Positions 1 to 7,180 are shown, counted from the first letter of the stretch. The stretch is DNA of 7,946 bases from Calditrichota bacterium (GCA_024278715.1 JAJRSN010000213.1:1-7946); one strand, 5' to 3'. Made by a program: numbers and translations. The notes: a model not told the origin generated them from the letters alone.

Positions 1-1
1 C

Positions 2-739
2 ATAGGATTAAACGAGAGCTTTATTTACGGTAATCGCTATGCGGACTGGGCGTATTTGATTCCTTTTAATTTTTACCGCGCCGTGCAGCATAAATTGCGC
101 GACCGCGACAACGCCACCATTGCCGTCGATCTGGAATATTTAATGCGCCCGGGCGTCAAAATTTACGGTACGATTTTTCTGGATGAATTCCGGAAAAAGA
201 AGCTGGGCACCAATTGGTTTGGCAATAAGCACGCCTTTGCCTTTGGGCTTTGGTGGGTCGATCCTTTTAAATTGCCGAACCTCTCGCTGCGCTTCGAATA
301 TACTGCTATCATGCCCTGGGTGTACACGCACAAATATCTAATTAATTCTTACACTTCGGATAATCGCTCCATCGGACACTGGGCAGGTCCTAATTCGGAG
401 GTTTATTATTTTCACCTGCGCAAAGACTGGCACGCCCGTTTAGTGACCGGATTTAAATTTCAACAATGGAAACACGGGGAAAATTACCCCAACGAAAATA
501 TTGGCGGCGATATTTTGTTAGGTCACGAAACGCTTTTAGGCACACAAAGCAAACCAAAAGAGACGCGTAAATTTTTGGAAGGGATTCTCAATACTCAGCG
601 TACGTTTCAGTTCTACGCGAATTATGAAATTTTTAACGACTTTTATCTTTCCGGTAGATTTACCTACGGTCAGCACAAACGGCAGAGCGAATCCTCTACC
701 TATCGGGAATTGATGGCGGGCGTGTTATTGAAGTATTAA
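2..739 (+). CDS. Wzi-like capsule assembly outer-membrane beta-barrel, C-terminal part (5' end outside window)
   Basis: The frame is open from base 2 to the TAA at 737-739, giving 245 visible residues; the true start lies upstream. TTG at 56 is only an internal in-frame codon: the residues before it (GLNESFIYGNRYADW) already fit the family, so it is not the start. Wzi-family barrels sit in the outer membrane and help anchor or assemble capsular polysaccharide. Family-like signatures are YLIPFNFYRA early on, GTIFLDEF followed by LGTNWFGNK, the stretch LSLRFEYTAIMPWVYTHK, GPNSEVYY, and HGENYP. Alternating aromatic strands continue to a terminal LLKY, ending in an aromatic residue as outer-membrane barrels usually do. 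It lies about 100 bases upstream of the initiating-transferase gene, consistent with a capsule or exopolysaccharide locus. The family call rests on motif recall, not an alignment. Confidence 0.8.
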   Translation: MGLNESFIYGNRYADWAYLIPFNFYRAVQHKLRDRDNATIAVDLEYLMRPGVKIYGTIFLDEFRKKKLGTNWFGNKHAFAFGLWWVDPFKLPNLSLRFEYTAIMPWVYTHKYLINSYTSDNRSIGHWAGPNSEVYYFHLRKDWHARLVTGFKFQQWKHGENYPNENIGGDILLGHETLLGTQSKPKETRKFLEGILNTQRTFQFYANYEIFNDFYLSGRFTYGQHKRQSESSTYRELMAGVLLKY

Positions 740-781
740 TTTATTAAACAAGAAGTAAAGATTGACGGACGCATTTGAATA

Positions 782-799
782 TTCTCCTTTAAAGGGGAA
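782..799 (+). other. Short inverted repeat between the wzi-like gene and the transferase gene
   Basis: TTCTCC (782-787) can pair with GGGGAA (794-799) with one G-U wobble around a TTTAAA loop. No T-tract follows, so it is at best a weak terminator or a 5' leader hairpin. The 842 start has no clear Shine-Dalgarno; the nearest purine run is AAAAGACAG just upstream. Confidence 0.2.
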
Positions 800-841
800 T
801 AGAAGAGCAATCAAGAAAAAATCAATTTAAAAGACAGATCA

Positions 842-2131
842 ATGGATTTACAAGCGGACATCATTTTTTTAATCATTTTTATTTTTGCCACGATTTGCGG
901 TTTATCGTTTACCTGGTTAACGCGCAGTCTGGCGCTGCGATTTAAAATAGGCGAGCATCCTGATCCGCGCAAGATGCACAAAAAATTTATGCCGCACATG
1001 GGCGGATTTGGCATTTATGCCGGTTTCGTCGGAGGTATTTTACTTTCCGCGGTTTTAGCTCCGGATGGTTTTAGCAAGATCGTCGAGCAATTCGGCGGAA
1101 TTCTGTTGGCGTCGGTTTTTATTGTCGGCGTCGGCGTTTACGACGATTTCAAGGGACTCGACGCGGTTCACAAGTTCATCGGGCAGTTCATCGCTTCGAG
1201 CATTATTATCGGGCTCGGCTGTAAAATCGAGCGCATCAGTCTTCCTTTTGCCATGGATCTGGAATTGGGAATTTTGTCCGTTCCCATAACCTATTTGTGG
1301 CTGATTGGCGTGAGTAATGCGGTGAATCTTTTGGATGGATTGGATGGACTGGCGGGCGGAGTGAGTTTTATTGCGGCTGCGGTATTTGCGGTTCTTGCCT
1401 GGCAAAATGGAAATTGGGCGTTTTTGATCGTCTCTGTTTCGTTAATGGGCGGCATTCTGGGATTCTTAAAATTCAATTACCATCCGGCGTCCATTTTTAT
1501 GGGAGATACGGGATCGCTTTTTTTAGGATTGATTTTAGCGGCTCTGGGAATGCGCGGATTTGAGACCGCTCCGGGAAGGGTGGGCTTGTTATTGCCGATG
1601 CTGATTCTTGCCATCCCCATCGGCGATACGAGCGTGGCTTTTTTCCGCAGACTGAACAAAGGCAAGCACCCGTTTAAACCCGATAAAGACCATTTGCATC
1701 ATCGGTTGATCTATCTCGGATTATCCCATCGGCAGGCTGTGTATTTAATTTACATGGCGGCTCTGGGCTTCGGAATAACCGCTTATTTGCTTGCCCGCCA
1801 TTTTTTACTGGTCGGGGGAATTTTATTGTTTCTCGTGCTTATCTTATCGGTTTTGGGATTGAAACGTCTGGGATATCTGGAGGCGCAGCGCACAAAAACC
1901 TATTACGGCGATCATGAAATCATTAAGTCGCAACCCGGGTTGGCTCCGCTTTCCATTAGCCGGGTTATGCACAAATTGTTGCTGCTGTTCGGCGATGTTG
2001 TAACGCTTAATCTCTCTTTGATTTTAACCTGGTGGCTGAGGTATCATTCGGGATGGTTCGGAAAAGCAGCCGAAGTTCCGTCCGGTTTGATTCTGGAACC
2101 GGTTGTGCTGGCGCTTTTTACCTTTGGCTAG
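842..2131 (+). CDS. WecA/TagO-type polyprenyl-phosphate sugar-1-phosphate transferase, with the start of a fused PGT module
   Basis: A polytopic phosphoglycosyltransferase of the MraY/WecA family: it moves a sugar-1-phosphate (in WecA, GlcNAc-1-P from UDP-GlcNAc) onto undecaprenyl phosphate at the inner membrane, the first step of lipid-linked glycan assembly. All family signatures are present: a PDPRKMHKK...MGGFGI loop (about 40-58), the D101-D102 pair followed by KFIGQ (111-115), NAVNLLDGLDGLAGG with N162, D165 and D168, FMGDTGS with D222, and the histidine loop DHLHHR (283-288). About ten hydrophobic segments fit the usual fold. The WecA homology ends near residue 340. After a short linker a further helix begins (about 377-400, ending WWLRY), typical of the N-terminus of WbaP/WcaJ-type proteins. 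The frame then stops at TAG in the next helix. Sugar specificity cannot be read from sequence. The catalytic half is complete, so this product could work alone. Confidence 0.85.
   Translation: MDLQADIIFLIIFIFATICGLSFTWLTRSLALRFKIGEHPDPRKMHKKFMPHMGGFGIYAGFVGGILLSAVLAPDGFSKIVEQFGGILLASVFIVGVGVYDDFKGLDAVHKFIGQFIASSIIIGLGCKIERISLPFAMDLELGILSVPITYLWLIGVSNAVNLLDGLDGLAGGVSFIAAAVFAVLAWQNGNWAFLIVSVSLMGGILGFLKFNYHPASIFMGDTGSLFLGLILAALGMRGFETAPGRVGLLLPMLILAIPIGDTSVAFFRRLNKGKHPFKPDKDHLHHRLIYLGLSHRQAVYLIYMAALGFGITAYLLARHFLLVGGILLFLVLILSVLGLKRLGYLEAQRTKTYYGDHEIIKSQPGLAPLSISRVMHKLLLLFGDVVTLNLSLILTWWLRYHSGWFGKAAEVPSGLILEPVVLALFTFG
2129..2131 (+). other. In-frame TAG splitting the fusion gene inside a membrane helix
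   Basis: The codons run TTT GGC TAG CTC GGA CTT TTT ATG ATG, in phase with both 842 and 2144. The flanking peptide (VVLALFTFG before, LGLFMMNNLY after) is one continuous hydrophobic helix if the stop is read as an amino acid. The nearest restart is the ATG at 2144, twelve bases after the stop, with only a weak GGA upstream. Reinitiation would give a product lacking the first helix and a half of its membrane domain. TAG also ends the downstream gene at 5404-5406, which argues against general amber reassignment. Confidence 0.75.
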
Positions 2132-2143
2132 CTCGGACTTTTT

Positions 2144-3313
2144 ATGATGAATAATCTGTACAACATGCGTTGGGACGTCTCGCGCTTCGATCAGATTCGC
2201 CGGGTCTCAAAAGTTATTCTGTTCGGCATTTTGATCCTGTTTCTGATCACCTTTAATCCCAACAAACTTTTTTCGGAAGGCAGACTCAGTCTGATTATTT
2301 ACGGGTCTTTGCTGCTGATTTTGGTCAACATGGGACGATTAATTATAATCGCGATCGAAAAGAGATTTTCCGCGCTGGAATATTCGCCCCACCGTGCGCT
2401 GCTGATAGGGGATACTACCAAAGCCAGACGATTGATTAAAGACATCCGCCACAATCCCCATTTGCTTTACGATGTGGTCGGTTATGTCACAAAAGAAAAA
2501 AAAGACAAGCCTTTTAGCGGATTGAATTTTTTGGGAACCTATGACGAGCTTGCCAAAATCATTCGCGAGCGGAAAGTGGAAGAGGTGATCATCGCCATTA
2601 ATGAACGTTCCCGCGATGAAATTTTGAATCTTGTTTCGAAAGTCGATAATCCGGCGGTAATTTTTAAAATCATTCCGCAGATGTACGACGCCATATCGGG
2701 CTTGAAAACCGAAGAAATTTTGGGACACCCTTTGATCCGCCTCTTTCCCGAGACGATGAACCTTTGGCAATGGGCTTTTAAGCGTTTGTTCGATGTTGTG
2801 TTTTCTTTGTTACTGCTAATCTTATTTTCTCCGTTGCTGTTATTTGTAATCGGGCTGCAAATTTTAAGCGGAATTTATCCGCCGTTTGTGGCTGAAAATG
2901 TGGTGGGTAAGTACGGTAAAGCGTTCGGCATGATCAATTTAGCCACGGCGAACCGTTCCACGGGAAAGCAGCCTTTGATCGGGAAAATTCTTTACCGCAG
3001 CCGTTTTTACAAATTTCCGGCTTTAATTAATATTTTACTGGGCAAAATGAGCTTTGTCGGTCCCAGACCCGAAAAAACGGAAGTGGTGGAGTATTTACGC
3101 AAGAAGATCAAATTTTATAACCGTCGATTTCAGGTGAGACCTGGATTGACGGGCTGGGCGCAGGTAAAATACCGCTACGAAGAAGCCCTGAAACACAAGC
3201 GCGATCAATTAAAGCAAGATCTGTTTTATCTGGAAAACATGTCTATTTCTTTCGATTTACGGATTTTGTTGCGCTCGATGTTGATTTTTATAGGCGGGAA
3301 AGAAACGCGATGA
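2144..3313 (+). CDS. WbaP/WcaJ-like monotopic PGT module lacking the catalytic Asp-Glu dyad (3' part of the split gene)
   Basis: Two membrane helices (about 22-37 and 47-66) are followed by a Rossmann-like CoA_binding_3-type domain (about 82-200: HRALLIGD, VVGYV, FLGTYDEL, VEEVIIAI) and a C-terminal bacterial sugar-transferase domain (about 210-389). The last has the KRLFDVVFSLLLL...SP reentrant helix, INILLGKMSFVGPRPE (295-310), VRPGLTGWAQV (331-341) and a QDLFYLEN...FDLRILLRS tail. Active mono-PGTs read S-L-D-E-L-P-Q-L before the LINVL motif; here the same columns read R-F-Y-K-F-P-A-L, so the Asp-Glu pair is Y289-K290. The substrate-loop KFRTM motif is also missing (MINLAT). The module is therefore probably catalytically dead and structural. 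The ATG at 2144 is only the first possible restart after the amber codon; the natural start is probably 842. The TGA stop overlaps the next gene's ATG (ATGA), which suggests translational coupling. Confidence 0.75.
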   Translation: MMNNLYNMRWDVSRFDQIRRVSKVILFGILILFLITFNPNKLFSEGRLSLIIYGSLLLILVNMGRLIIIAIEKRFSALEYSPHRALLIGDTTKARRLIKDIRHNPHLLYDVVGYVTKEKKDKPFSGLNFLGTYDELAKIIRERKVEEVIIAINERSRDEILNLVSKVDNPAVIFKIIPQMYDAISGLKTEEILGHPLIRLFPETMNLWQWAFKRLFDVVFSLLLLILFSPLLLFVIGLQILSGIYPPFVAENVVGKYGKAFGMINLATANRSTGKQPLIGKILYRSRFYKFPALINILLGKMSFVGPRPEKTEVVEYLRKKIKFYNRRFQVRPGLTGWAQVKYRYEEALKHKRDQLKQDLFYLENMSISFDLRILLRSMLIFIGGKETR

Positions 3314-5406
3314 AAAAAGCGGAAGAAATCAAAAATAGCGAAGACATTGTGATTTCGGTGATTATTGTGAATTTTAATGTTCGGGAGTTTTTGGAGCAGG
3401 CTCTATATTCGGTGCGGCGTGCTTTAAAAGATATTCCGTCGGAAGTTATTGTTGTGGATAACGCCTCGGTGGACGGCTCCGTGCAAATGATCCGGCAGCG
3501 TTTTCCGCAGGTAATTCTGATTGAAAACAAAGAGAACGTGGGCTTTTCCGCCGCAAATAATCAGGGACTGGACATTGCGTGCGGAAAGTTCATGGTTTTG
3601 CTTAATCCCGATACCGTTGTTCAGGAAGATACCTTCACCAAATTACTGAAATTCTTTGATAAAACGCCCGACGCTTCCGCCGCCACCTGCAAAATATTGA
3701 ATCCCGACGGCACCTTTTCGGTCGATTGCCGCCACAGCATTCCCACGCCTTTAACCGCCTTCTGGAAGGTGATCGGTCTAGCTAAACTGTTCCCGAAAAG
3801 CAAGATTTTCGGACGTTACAATTTAACCTACCTCGACGAAAATCAATGCTATCCGGTGGAGGCTATTTCCGGTTCGTTTATGATGATTCGCCGTGAAACC
3901 GTGCAAAAGGTCGGCAAGCTGGATGAAGATGTTTTCATGTATTGCGAGGATATCGATTATTGCCACCGCATAAACAAGGCAGGGGGTAAAATATACTATG
4001 TGCCCGATTCGCAGATTATTCATTACAAAGGTGAAAGCACAAAAAAAAATAATCTGGATTATGTGATTACTTTTAATCATTCATTGTACAAATTTTACAA
4101 AAAGCACTACCAGCAAAAATATGTTTATCCCTTTAAATGGCTGATTTTGCTGGGAACCATTTTACGCGGATTGTTCATCTTTATTAAAAATAATCTGGAG
4201 CTTTACTTTCCGGTTATTGTGGATATTTTAATTTTAAACGTTGTTCTGTTTGTCAATTTCTGGATTCGGTACGCATTAAAAGGTCAGTTCCGAATTGAGG
4301 ACTTTTTTAATCAATACATAGTGATCAACGGGATAACCACGGTTGCTTATTTCCTTTCGTCGCTCTTTTTTGAAAGTTTGAACAGAGACCGGTATTCGGT
4401 CACTAAAATTATAAAAGCCAATTTGGTCGCCTTTACTTTTGTTTCGGCGTTAACCTTTTTCTTTAATCAGTTTGCCTTTTCCAGACTGGTTGTTATTGTT
4501 TCCGCAATAGGCAGCATAATTCTAATGTCGCTGTGGCGCATTGCGCTGCGGGCTTTCAGGCGTAAAACAACGTCCGCTTTAAGCCGGGACTATTTTTCGA
4601 AACGTACTGTTATTGTGGGTTTTGACGAGGAAACGCGTCAGCTATTGCAAAAATTGCAGGGCTATGTTTCTTCCAGTATTAAAATTTTGGGATTAGTGGC
4701 TCTGCGCAACGAAGATATCGGCAAGAGTTTGAATAAAATTCCCGTGGTCACTTCGCTAAAAAATTTGCCGGAATACATTCGCCTGAATCGTGTGGATCTG
4801 GTGGTTTTTACTACCCACAATATTTCGTTTGAAGCCATTCTTACAACCATATCGCAAGTTCGAAATCCGGATGTTGAATTCAAGATGGTTCCCGGACATT
4901 TGGAGTTTATGATTGGCAAATCCAATATCGAACGTTTGGATTCGGTTCCTCTGGTGGATATTGAATATGCTTACGGAAAACCCTTTAACAAAATTGTGAA
5001 GCGGATTTTTGATTTTGGGATGGCTTTTTTGCTGTTGATTATTCTTTTGCCCTGGCATTTGTGGAATCTTGTTTTTGGCGTCGGAAGAATTCAAAACCAA
5101 ATGATTTATGATTACGGAAAAAAAACGATAAAGATTCTTGACGCCAAAAAGGGCTCCGGATTGCGGTTTACTCTGAATTTAATCAATATTCTTTTGGGTA
5201 AAATTTCGTTTGTGGGCGCTCCCATGGCTAAAGAACCCGGCGAGGCGCCGGTTTTTGATTATAAACCCGGATTGACGGGCATTCTGCAAATTAATCAGGA
5301 TAAGATAACCGATTTCCAAATGCGGGAAACCTACGAAGCGCATTATATTAAAAATCAAAGCCTGTTTTTGGATATTGAGATTTTGTTCAAAACAATGTTT
5401 AGATAG
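3310..5406 (+). CDS. GT2 glycosyltransferase fused to a second degenerate PGT membrane module
   Basis: Residues 12-265 form a GT-A glycosyltransferase of the rhamnosyltransferase-like GT2 group: VISVIIVNFN (14-23), VVDNASVDGS with D50, NVGFSAANNQG, the metal-binding LLNPDT (D101), SGSFMMIRR, and YCEDIDYCHR with E213-D214. It would add a sugar from a nucleotide donor to a lipid-linked acceptor on the cytoplasmic face. Residues 297-410 hold about four helices, 431-550 a Rossmann-like domain (KRTVIVGFDEE, VDLVVFTT), and 559-698 a sugar-transferase-like domain with a KRIFDFGMAFLLL reentrant helix, LINILLGKISFVG (624-635) and YKPGLTG. The catalytic Asp-Glu columns read R619-F620, GPRP has become GAPM, and the domain is shorter than usual. 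It is therefore a probable pseudo-PGT, paralogous to the preceding gene's module, with which it shares nearly identical INILLGK-SFVG and PGLTG blocks. The start overlaps the upstream stop by four bases. The stop is TAG. Confidence 0.85.
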   Translation: MKKAEEIKNSEDIVISVIIVNFNVREFLEQALYSVRRALKDIPSEVIVVDNASVDGSVQMIRQRFPQVILIENKENVGFSAANNQGLDIACGKFMVLLNPDTVVQEDTFTKLLKFFDKTPDASAATCKILNPDGTFSVDCRHSIPTPLTAFWKVIGLAKLFPKSKIFGRYNLTYLDENQCYPVEAISGSFMMIRRETVQKVGKLDEDVFMYCEDIDYCHRINKAGGKIYYVPDSQIIHYKGESTKKNNLDYVITFNHSLYKFYKKHYQQKYVYPFKWLILLGTILRGLFIFIKNNLELYFPVIVDILILNVVLFVNFWIRYALKGQFRIEDFFNQYIVINGITTVAYFLSSLFFESLNRDRYSVTKIIKANLVAFTFVSALTFFFNQFAFSRLVVIVSAIGSIILMSLWRIALRAFRRKTTSALSRDYFSKRTVIVGFDEETRQLLQKLQGYVSSSIKILGLVALRNEDIGKSLNKIPVVTSLKNLPEYIRLNRVDLVVFTTHNISFEAILTTISQVRNPDVEFKMVPGHLEFMIGKSNIERLDSVPLVDIEYAYGKPFNKIVKRIFDFGMAFLLLIILLPWHLWNLVFGVGRIQNQMIYDYGKKTIKILDAKKGSGLRFTLNLINILLGKISFVGAPMAKEPGEAPVFDYKPGLTGILQINQDKITDFQMRETYEAHYIKNQSLFLDIEILFKTMFR

Positions 5407-5547
5407 ACTATATCGGCGATTATCTTCAACGCGCTAAATTCCGTAGCAATGTCAAATCCATTATTTAAGGTTTCCTTAAAAAGTTGAAAATTTGTATTTT
5501 ACTTGCCAAATTTTGGCGGAGACCATACCATCTAAAATAGCTTTTTT

Positions 5548-5569
5548 AGCTTTTTAAAACCAAAAAGCT
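5548..5569. terminator. Possible weak hairpin between convergent genes
   Basis: AGCTTTTT (5548-5555) and AAAAAGCT (5562-5569) are a perfect 8-base inverted repeat around the loop AAAACC. The stem is AT-rich and no T-run follows directly on either strand, though its position about 140 bases after the GT2-fusion stop is reasonable for transcript end formation. Confidence 0.25.
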
Positions 5570-5579
5570 CATTTGCAAA

Positions 5580-5925
5580 ATTGGACAAAAAATCACCCGC
5601 AGAAACTGGCGATATTCATTGCCAGATACACCATTCCTATCCAGGATTAGCTTGTCTCTTTTATCATGGCTTTCACAAAGTCTAAATAGTATTTCCGTTT
5701 CAAATAAACAGAAACCATTTCATGCCGGGGTAAAAGGTTGATTAATTTTACCCAACGGTTTTCGTTACTAAGTATTCCGCAGAAATCTGTCTGCTGCTCG
5801 TGTATTTTATTATGGCATTTGCAAGTTTTTTTATCGTCGGTTGTGAGAATGGATTCAGGCAAAAAGACTTTAAGGAGTCTTGTGCCTGGCATTTCCCTTC
5901 GAGGCTTTCGTGATAATTGTCGCAC
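5580..5925 (-). pseudogene. Decayed N-terminal fragment of an IS1182/IS5-like transposase
   Basis: The - strand frame from 5925 to 5647 encodes 92 residues containing QQTDFCGILSNENRWVKLIN followed by LLPRHEMVSVYL. This resembles the opening of DDE transposases of the IS1182/IS5 type, which carry a D-x-x-NRWVKLA-x-LIPW-x-x-x-x-x-Y block. AMIKET near the end resembles the next family block, GA-IIKE-L, shortened. Just downstream another - strand frame, before any stop, reads DRNGVSGNEYRQFL, which fits the following ENPY-QFF block; that implies at least one frameshift. No catalytic DDE part and no terminal inverted repeats were found. The first 35 or so residues, rich in Arg and Lys, match nothing I recognise, so the ATG near 5925 is not a reliable start. 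The assignment rests on remembered motifs. Confidence 0.45.
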
Positions 5926-6032
5926 TTAATTTTTAATTTTCCCGGAAAAGCGCTTTGCCCATAATGCCCTGTTTTTAGAGAAAATTGTTTTAACTAAAAA
6001 CTTTTTATTCCACTAACATTTAATCCCTTTTT

Positions 6033-7175
6033 TTAAATGAAACGCTCCAGAAACCGCCCGGCGGTGGTAACTAAAATCCCGTTTTTATCCACATATTCTT
6101 CCCGATCCAGCAGCGAGACCTGCACGGCTTCCGCATCGAGAATACGTTTTTTGAGCATGCGCAGGGCGGGATTTATTTCCCGGCTTCGGACTTTGCATTC
6201 GATCAGTTGCTTTACCGTTTTATCCTGCAAAATTACAAAATCCACTTCATTGCGATTGACATCTCGGAAATACCGCAGTTCCACATTCAGTCCGTTGTAA
6301 TCCTGCTGAAAGTGCACCCATTTCAACAAATGGAAGGCTACCATGTTTTCAAAGCGTGCACCTAAATCTTCGATTTGAGTCCAATCATACAAATAAAGCT
6401 TGGGCTCTTTTTTGATCGCCCTGATCTTAGGCGGTCCAAAAGGGAAGACGCGAAAGCTCAAATAGATATTTTCAAACATCGCTAACCAGCGTGTTACAGT
6501 CTGATGAGACACCTGCAAATCTTCCCGAAGAGCGTTAACGGAAAGCGGCGACCCCACCAGATCCGGCAGGCGTAAAGCTAATTGTTCCAACAGCGCAATA
6601 TCTTTTACATTTTCTAAAGAATTCAAATCTTCATAGATGAGACGTGTGCGATATTCACGGCTCCATCGTCGGCAATCCCGTTCATCTCTGGCTAAAAACG
6701 GTTCCGGAAAACCGCTATAATTGAGTATGTCTTGAACGGGTGAAGGGCTTGTCTCATTAATTTCCTTAAAGGAAAAGGGATGAAGCCGGTAGAAATGATA
6801 TCGCCCCTGTAAGGAATCGCCGCCAAATCGGTAATAATCCAGCCGACCACTTCCGGTTACCAGTATTTTTAACTCATGTCCACGCTTATCGAACAATCCT
6901 TTAACCACCTGCCGCCAGCGAGAGAATTTGTGTATTTCATCCAGAACCAGCAATCCCTTTCCAGCCGGAAATCGTTCACGAATAATTTTTTCCCGGTCTT
7001 CTGCGGAATCCCAGGTTAAATAAAATTCATCCGCTTTTTGGCCCATTTCTTCTTCAAGGATCTTTTTAGCCAGCGTGGTTTTCCCGCATTGACGGGGTCC
7101 GGCAACAAAAACCATTTTTTGGGCTAAATCTTCTTTAATGCTCTCTTCCAAATAGCGCTTGATGTATTTGATCAT
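6033..7175 (-). CDS. AAA+ ATPase with C-terminal DUF4143 domain
   Basis: 380 residues, a usual length for the AAA_14 plus DUF4143 family. Walker A is GPRQCGKTT (26-34), Walker B is LLVLDE with D79-E80, and VTGSGRLD (106-113) fits the sensor-1 strand. HPFSFKEI (122-129) is the usual family turn before the DUF4143 part, which follows from about residue 165. That part has a winged-helix-like stretch (LSVNALREDLQVSHQTVTRWL), then GARFENMVAFHLLKW (262-276). It ends with RDVNRNEVDFVI (D292) and LIECKV (E306, K308), spaced like a PD-(D/E)XK nuclease-fold core. Cellular roles of this widespread, often horizontally carried family are poorly defined; I claim only ATP binding and a possible nuclease-like fold. 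The ATG at 7175 has AAAGG five bases upstream. It points against the polysaccharide genes and lies between two transposase remnants, suggesting an accessory gene. Confidence 0.9.
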   Translation of the reverse strand: MIKYIKRYLEESIKEDLAQKMVFVAGPRQCGKTTLAKKILEEEMGQKADEFYLTWDSAEDREKIIRERFPAGKGLLVLDEIHKFSRWRQVVKGLFDKRGHELKILVTGSGRLDYYRFGGDSLQGRYHFYRLHPFSFKEINETSPSPVQDILNYSGFPEPFLARDERDCRRWSREYRTRLIYEDLNSLENVKDIALLEQLALRLPDLVGSPLSVNALREDLQVSHQTVTRWLAMFENIYLSFRVFPFGPPKIRAIKKEPKLYLYDWTQIEDLGARFENMVAFHLLKWVHFQQDYNGLNVELRYFRDVNRNEVDFVILQDKTVKQLIECKVRSREINPALRMLKKRILDAEAVQVSLLDREEYVDKNGILVTTAGRFLERFI

Positions 7176-7180
7176 TTTAA

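Larger units (their letters stand above)
842..3313 (+). pseudogene. Polytopic PGT (WecA-like) / monotopic PGT fusion gene interrupted by one in-frame amber codon
   Basis: The 842-2131 and 2144-3313 reading frames are in the same phase. Only a TAG at 2129-2131 and four sense codons (Leu-Gly-Leu-Phe) separate them, so the locus reads as one chain of about 823 residues with codon 430 changed. The stop cuts the N-terminal membrane domain of the WbaP-like module: its first helix and half of its second lie before the stop, the rest after. Domain order is WecA/MraY-like transferase (about 1-340), four-helix membrane domain (about 375-500), Rossmann-like domain (about 515-635), mono-PGT domain (about 645-823). 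TGG (Trp) to TAG by one transition would suit a membrane helix here. No other damage is seen over nearly 2.5 kb, so the lesion is recent, a sequencing error, or read through. The type 'pseudogene' marks the interruption, not proven loss of function. Confidence 0.6.
5407..6032. other. Gene-poor spacer of about 626 bases carrying a transposase remnant
   Basis: No intact gene is supported here. The spacer divides the + strand polysaccharide operon from the - strand ATPase, so the two transcription units converge. The only coding signal is the decayed transposase fragment on the - strand (about 5580-5925). A 19-codon open stretch at 5409-5465 (beginning YIGDYLQRAKF) looks protein-like but has no start and no recognised family. 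Confidence 0.6.

Noticed and set aside
1055..1405. Long - strand and alternative-frame ORFs across the transferase genes.
   Set aside because: They are shadows of the strongly supported + strand coding sequence, with no motifs or start signals of their own.
5409..5468. A 19-codon protein-like stretch (YIGDYLQRAKF...) just after the GT2-fusion stop, possibly a frameshifted C-terminus.
   Set aside because: It is out of phase with the gene and does not match the usual mono-PGT tail; too short to support.
5738..5929. A 63-codon + strand frame.
   Set aside because: It is antisense to the transposase relic, has no ribosome binding site and no recognisable motif.
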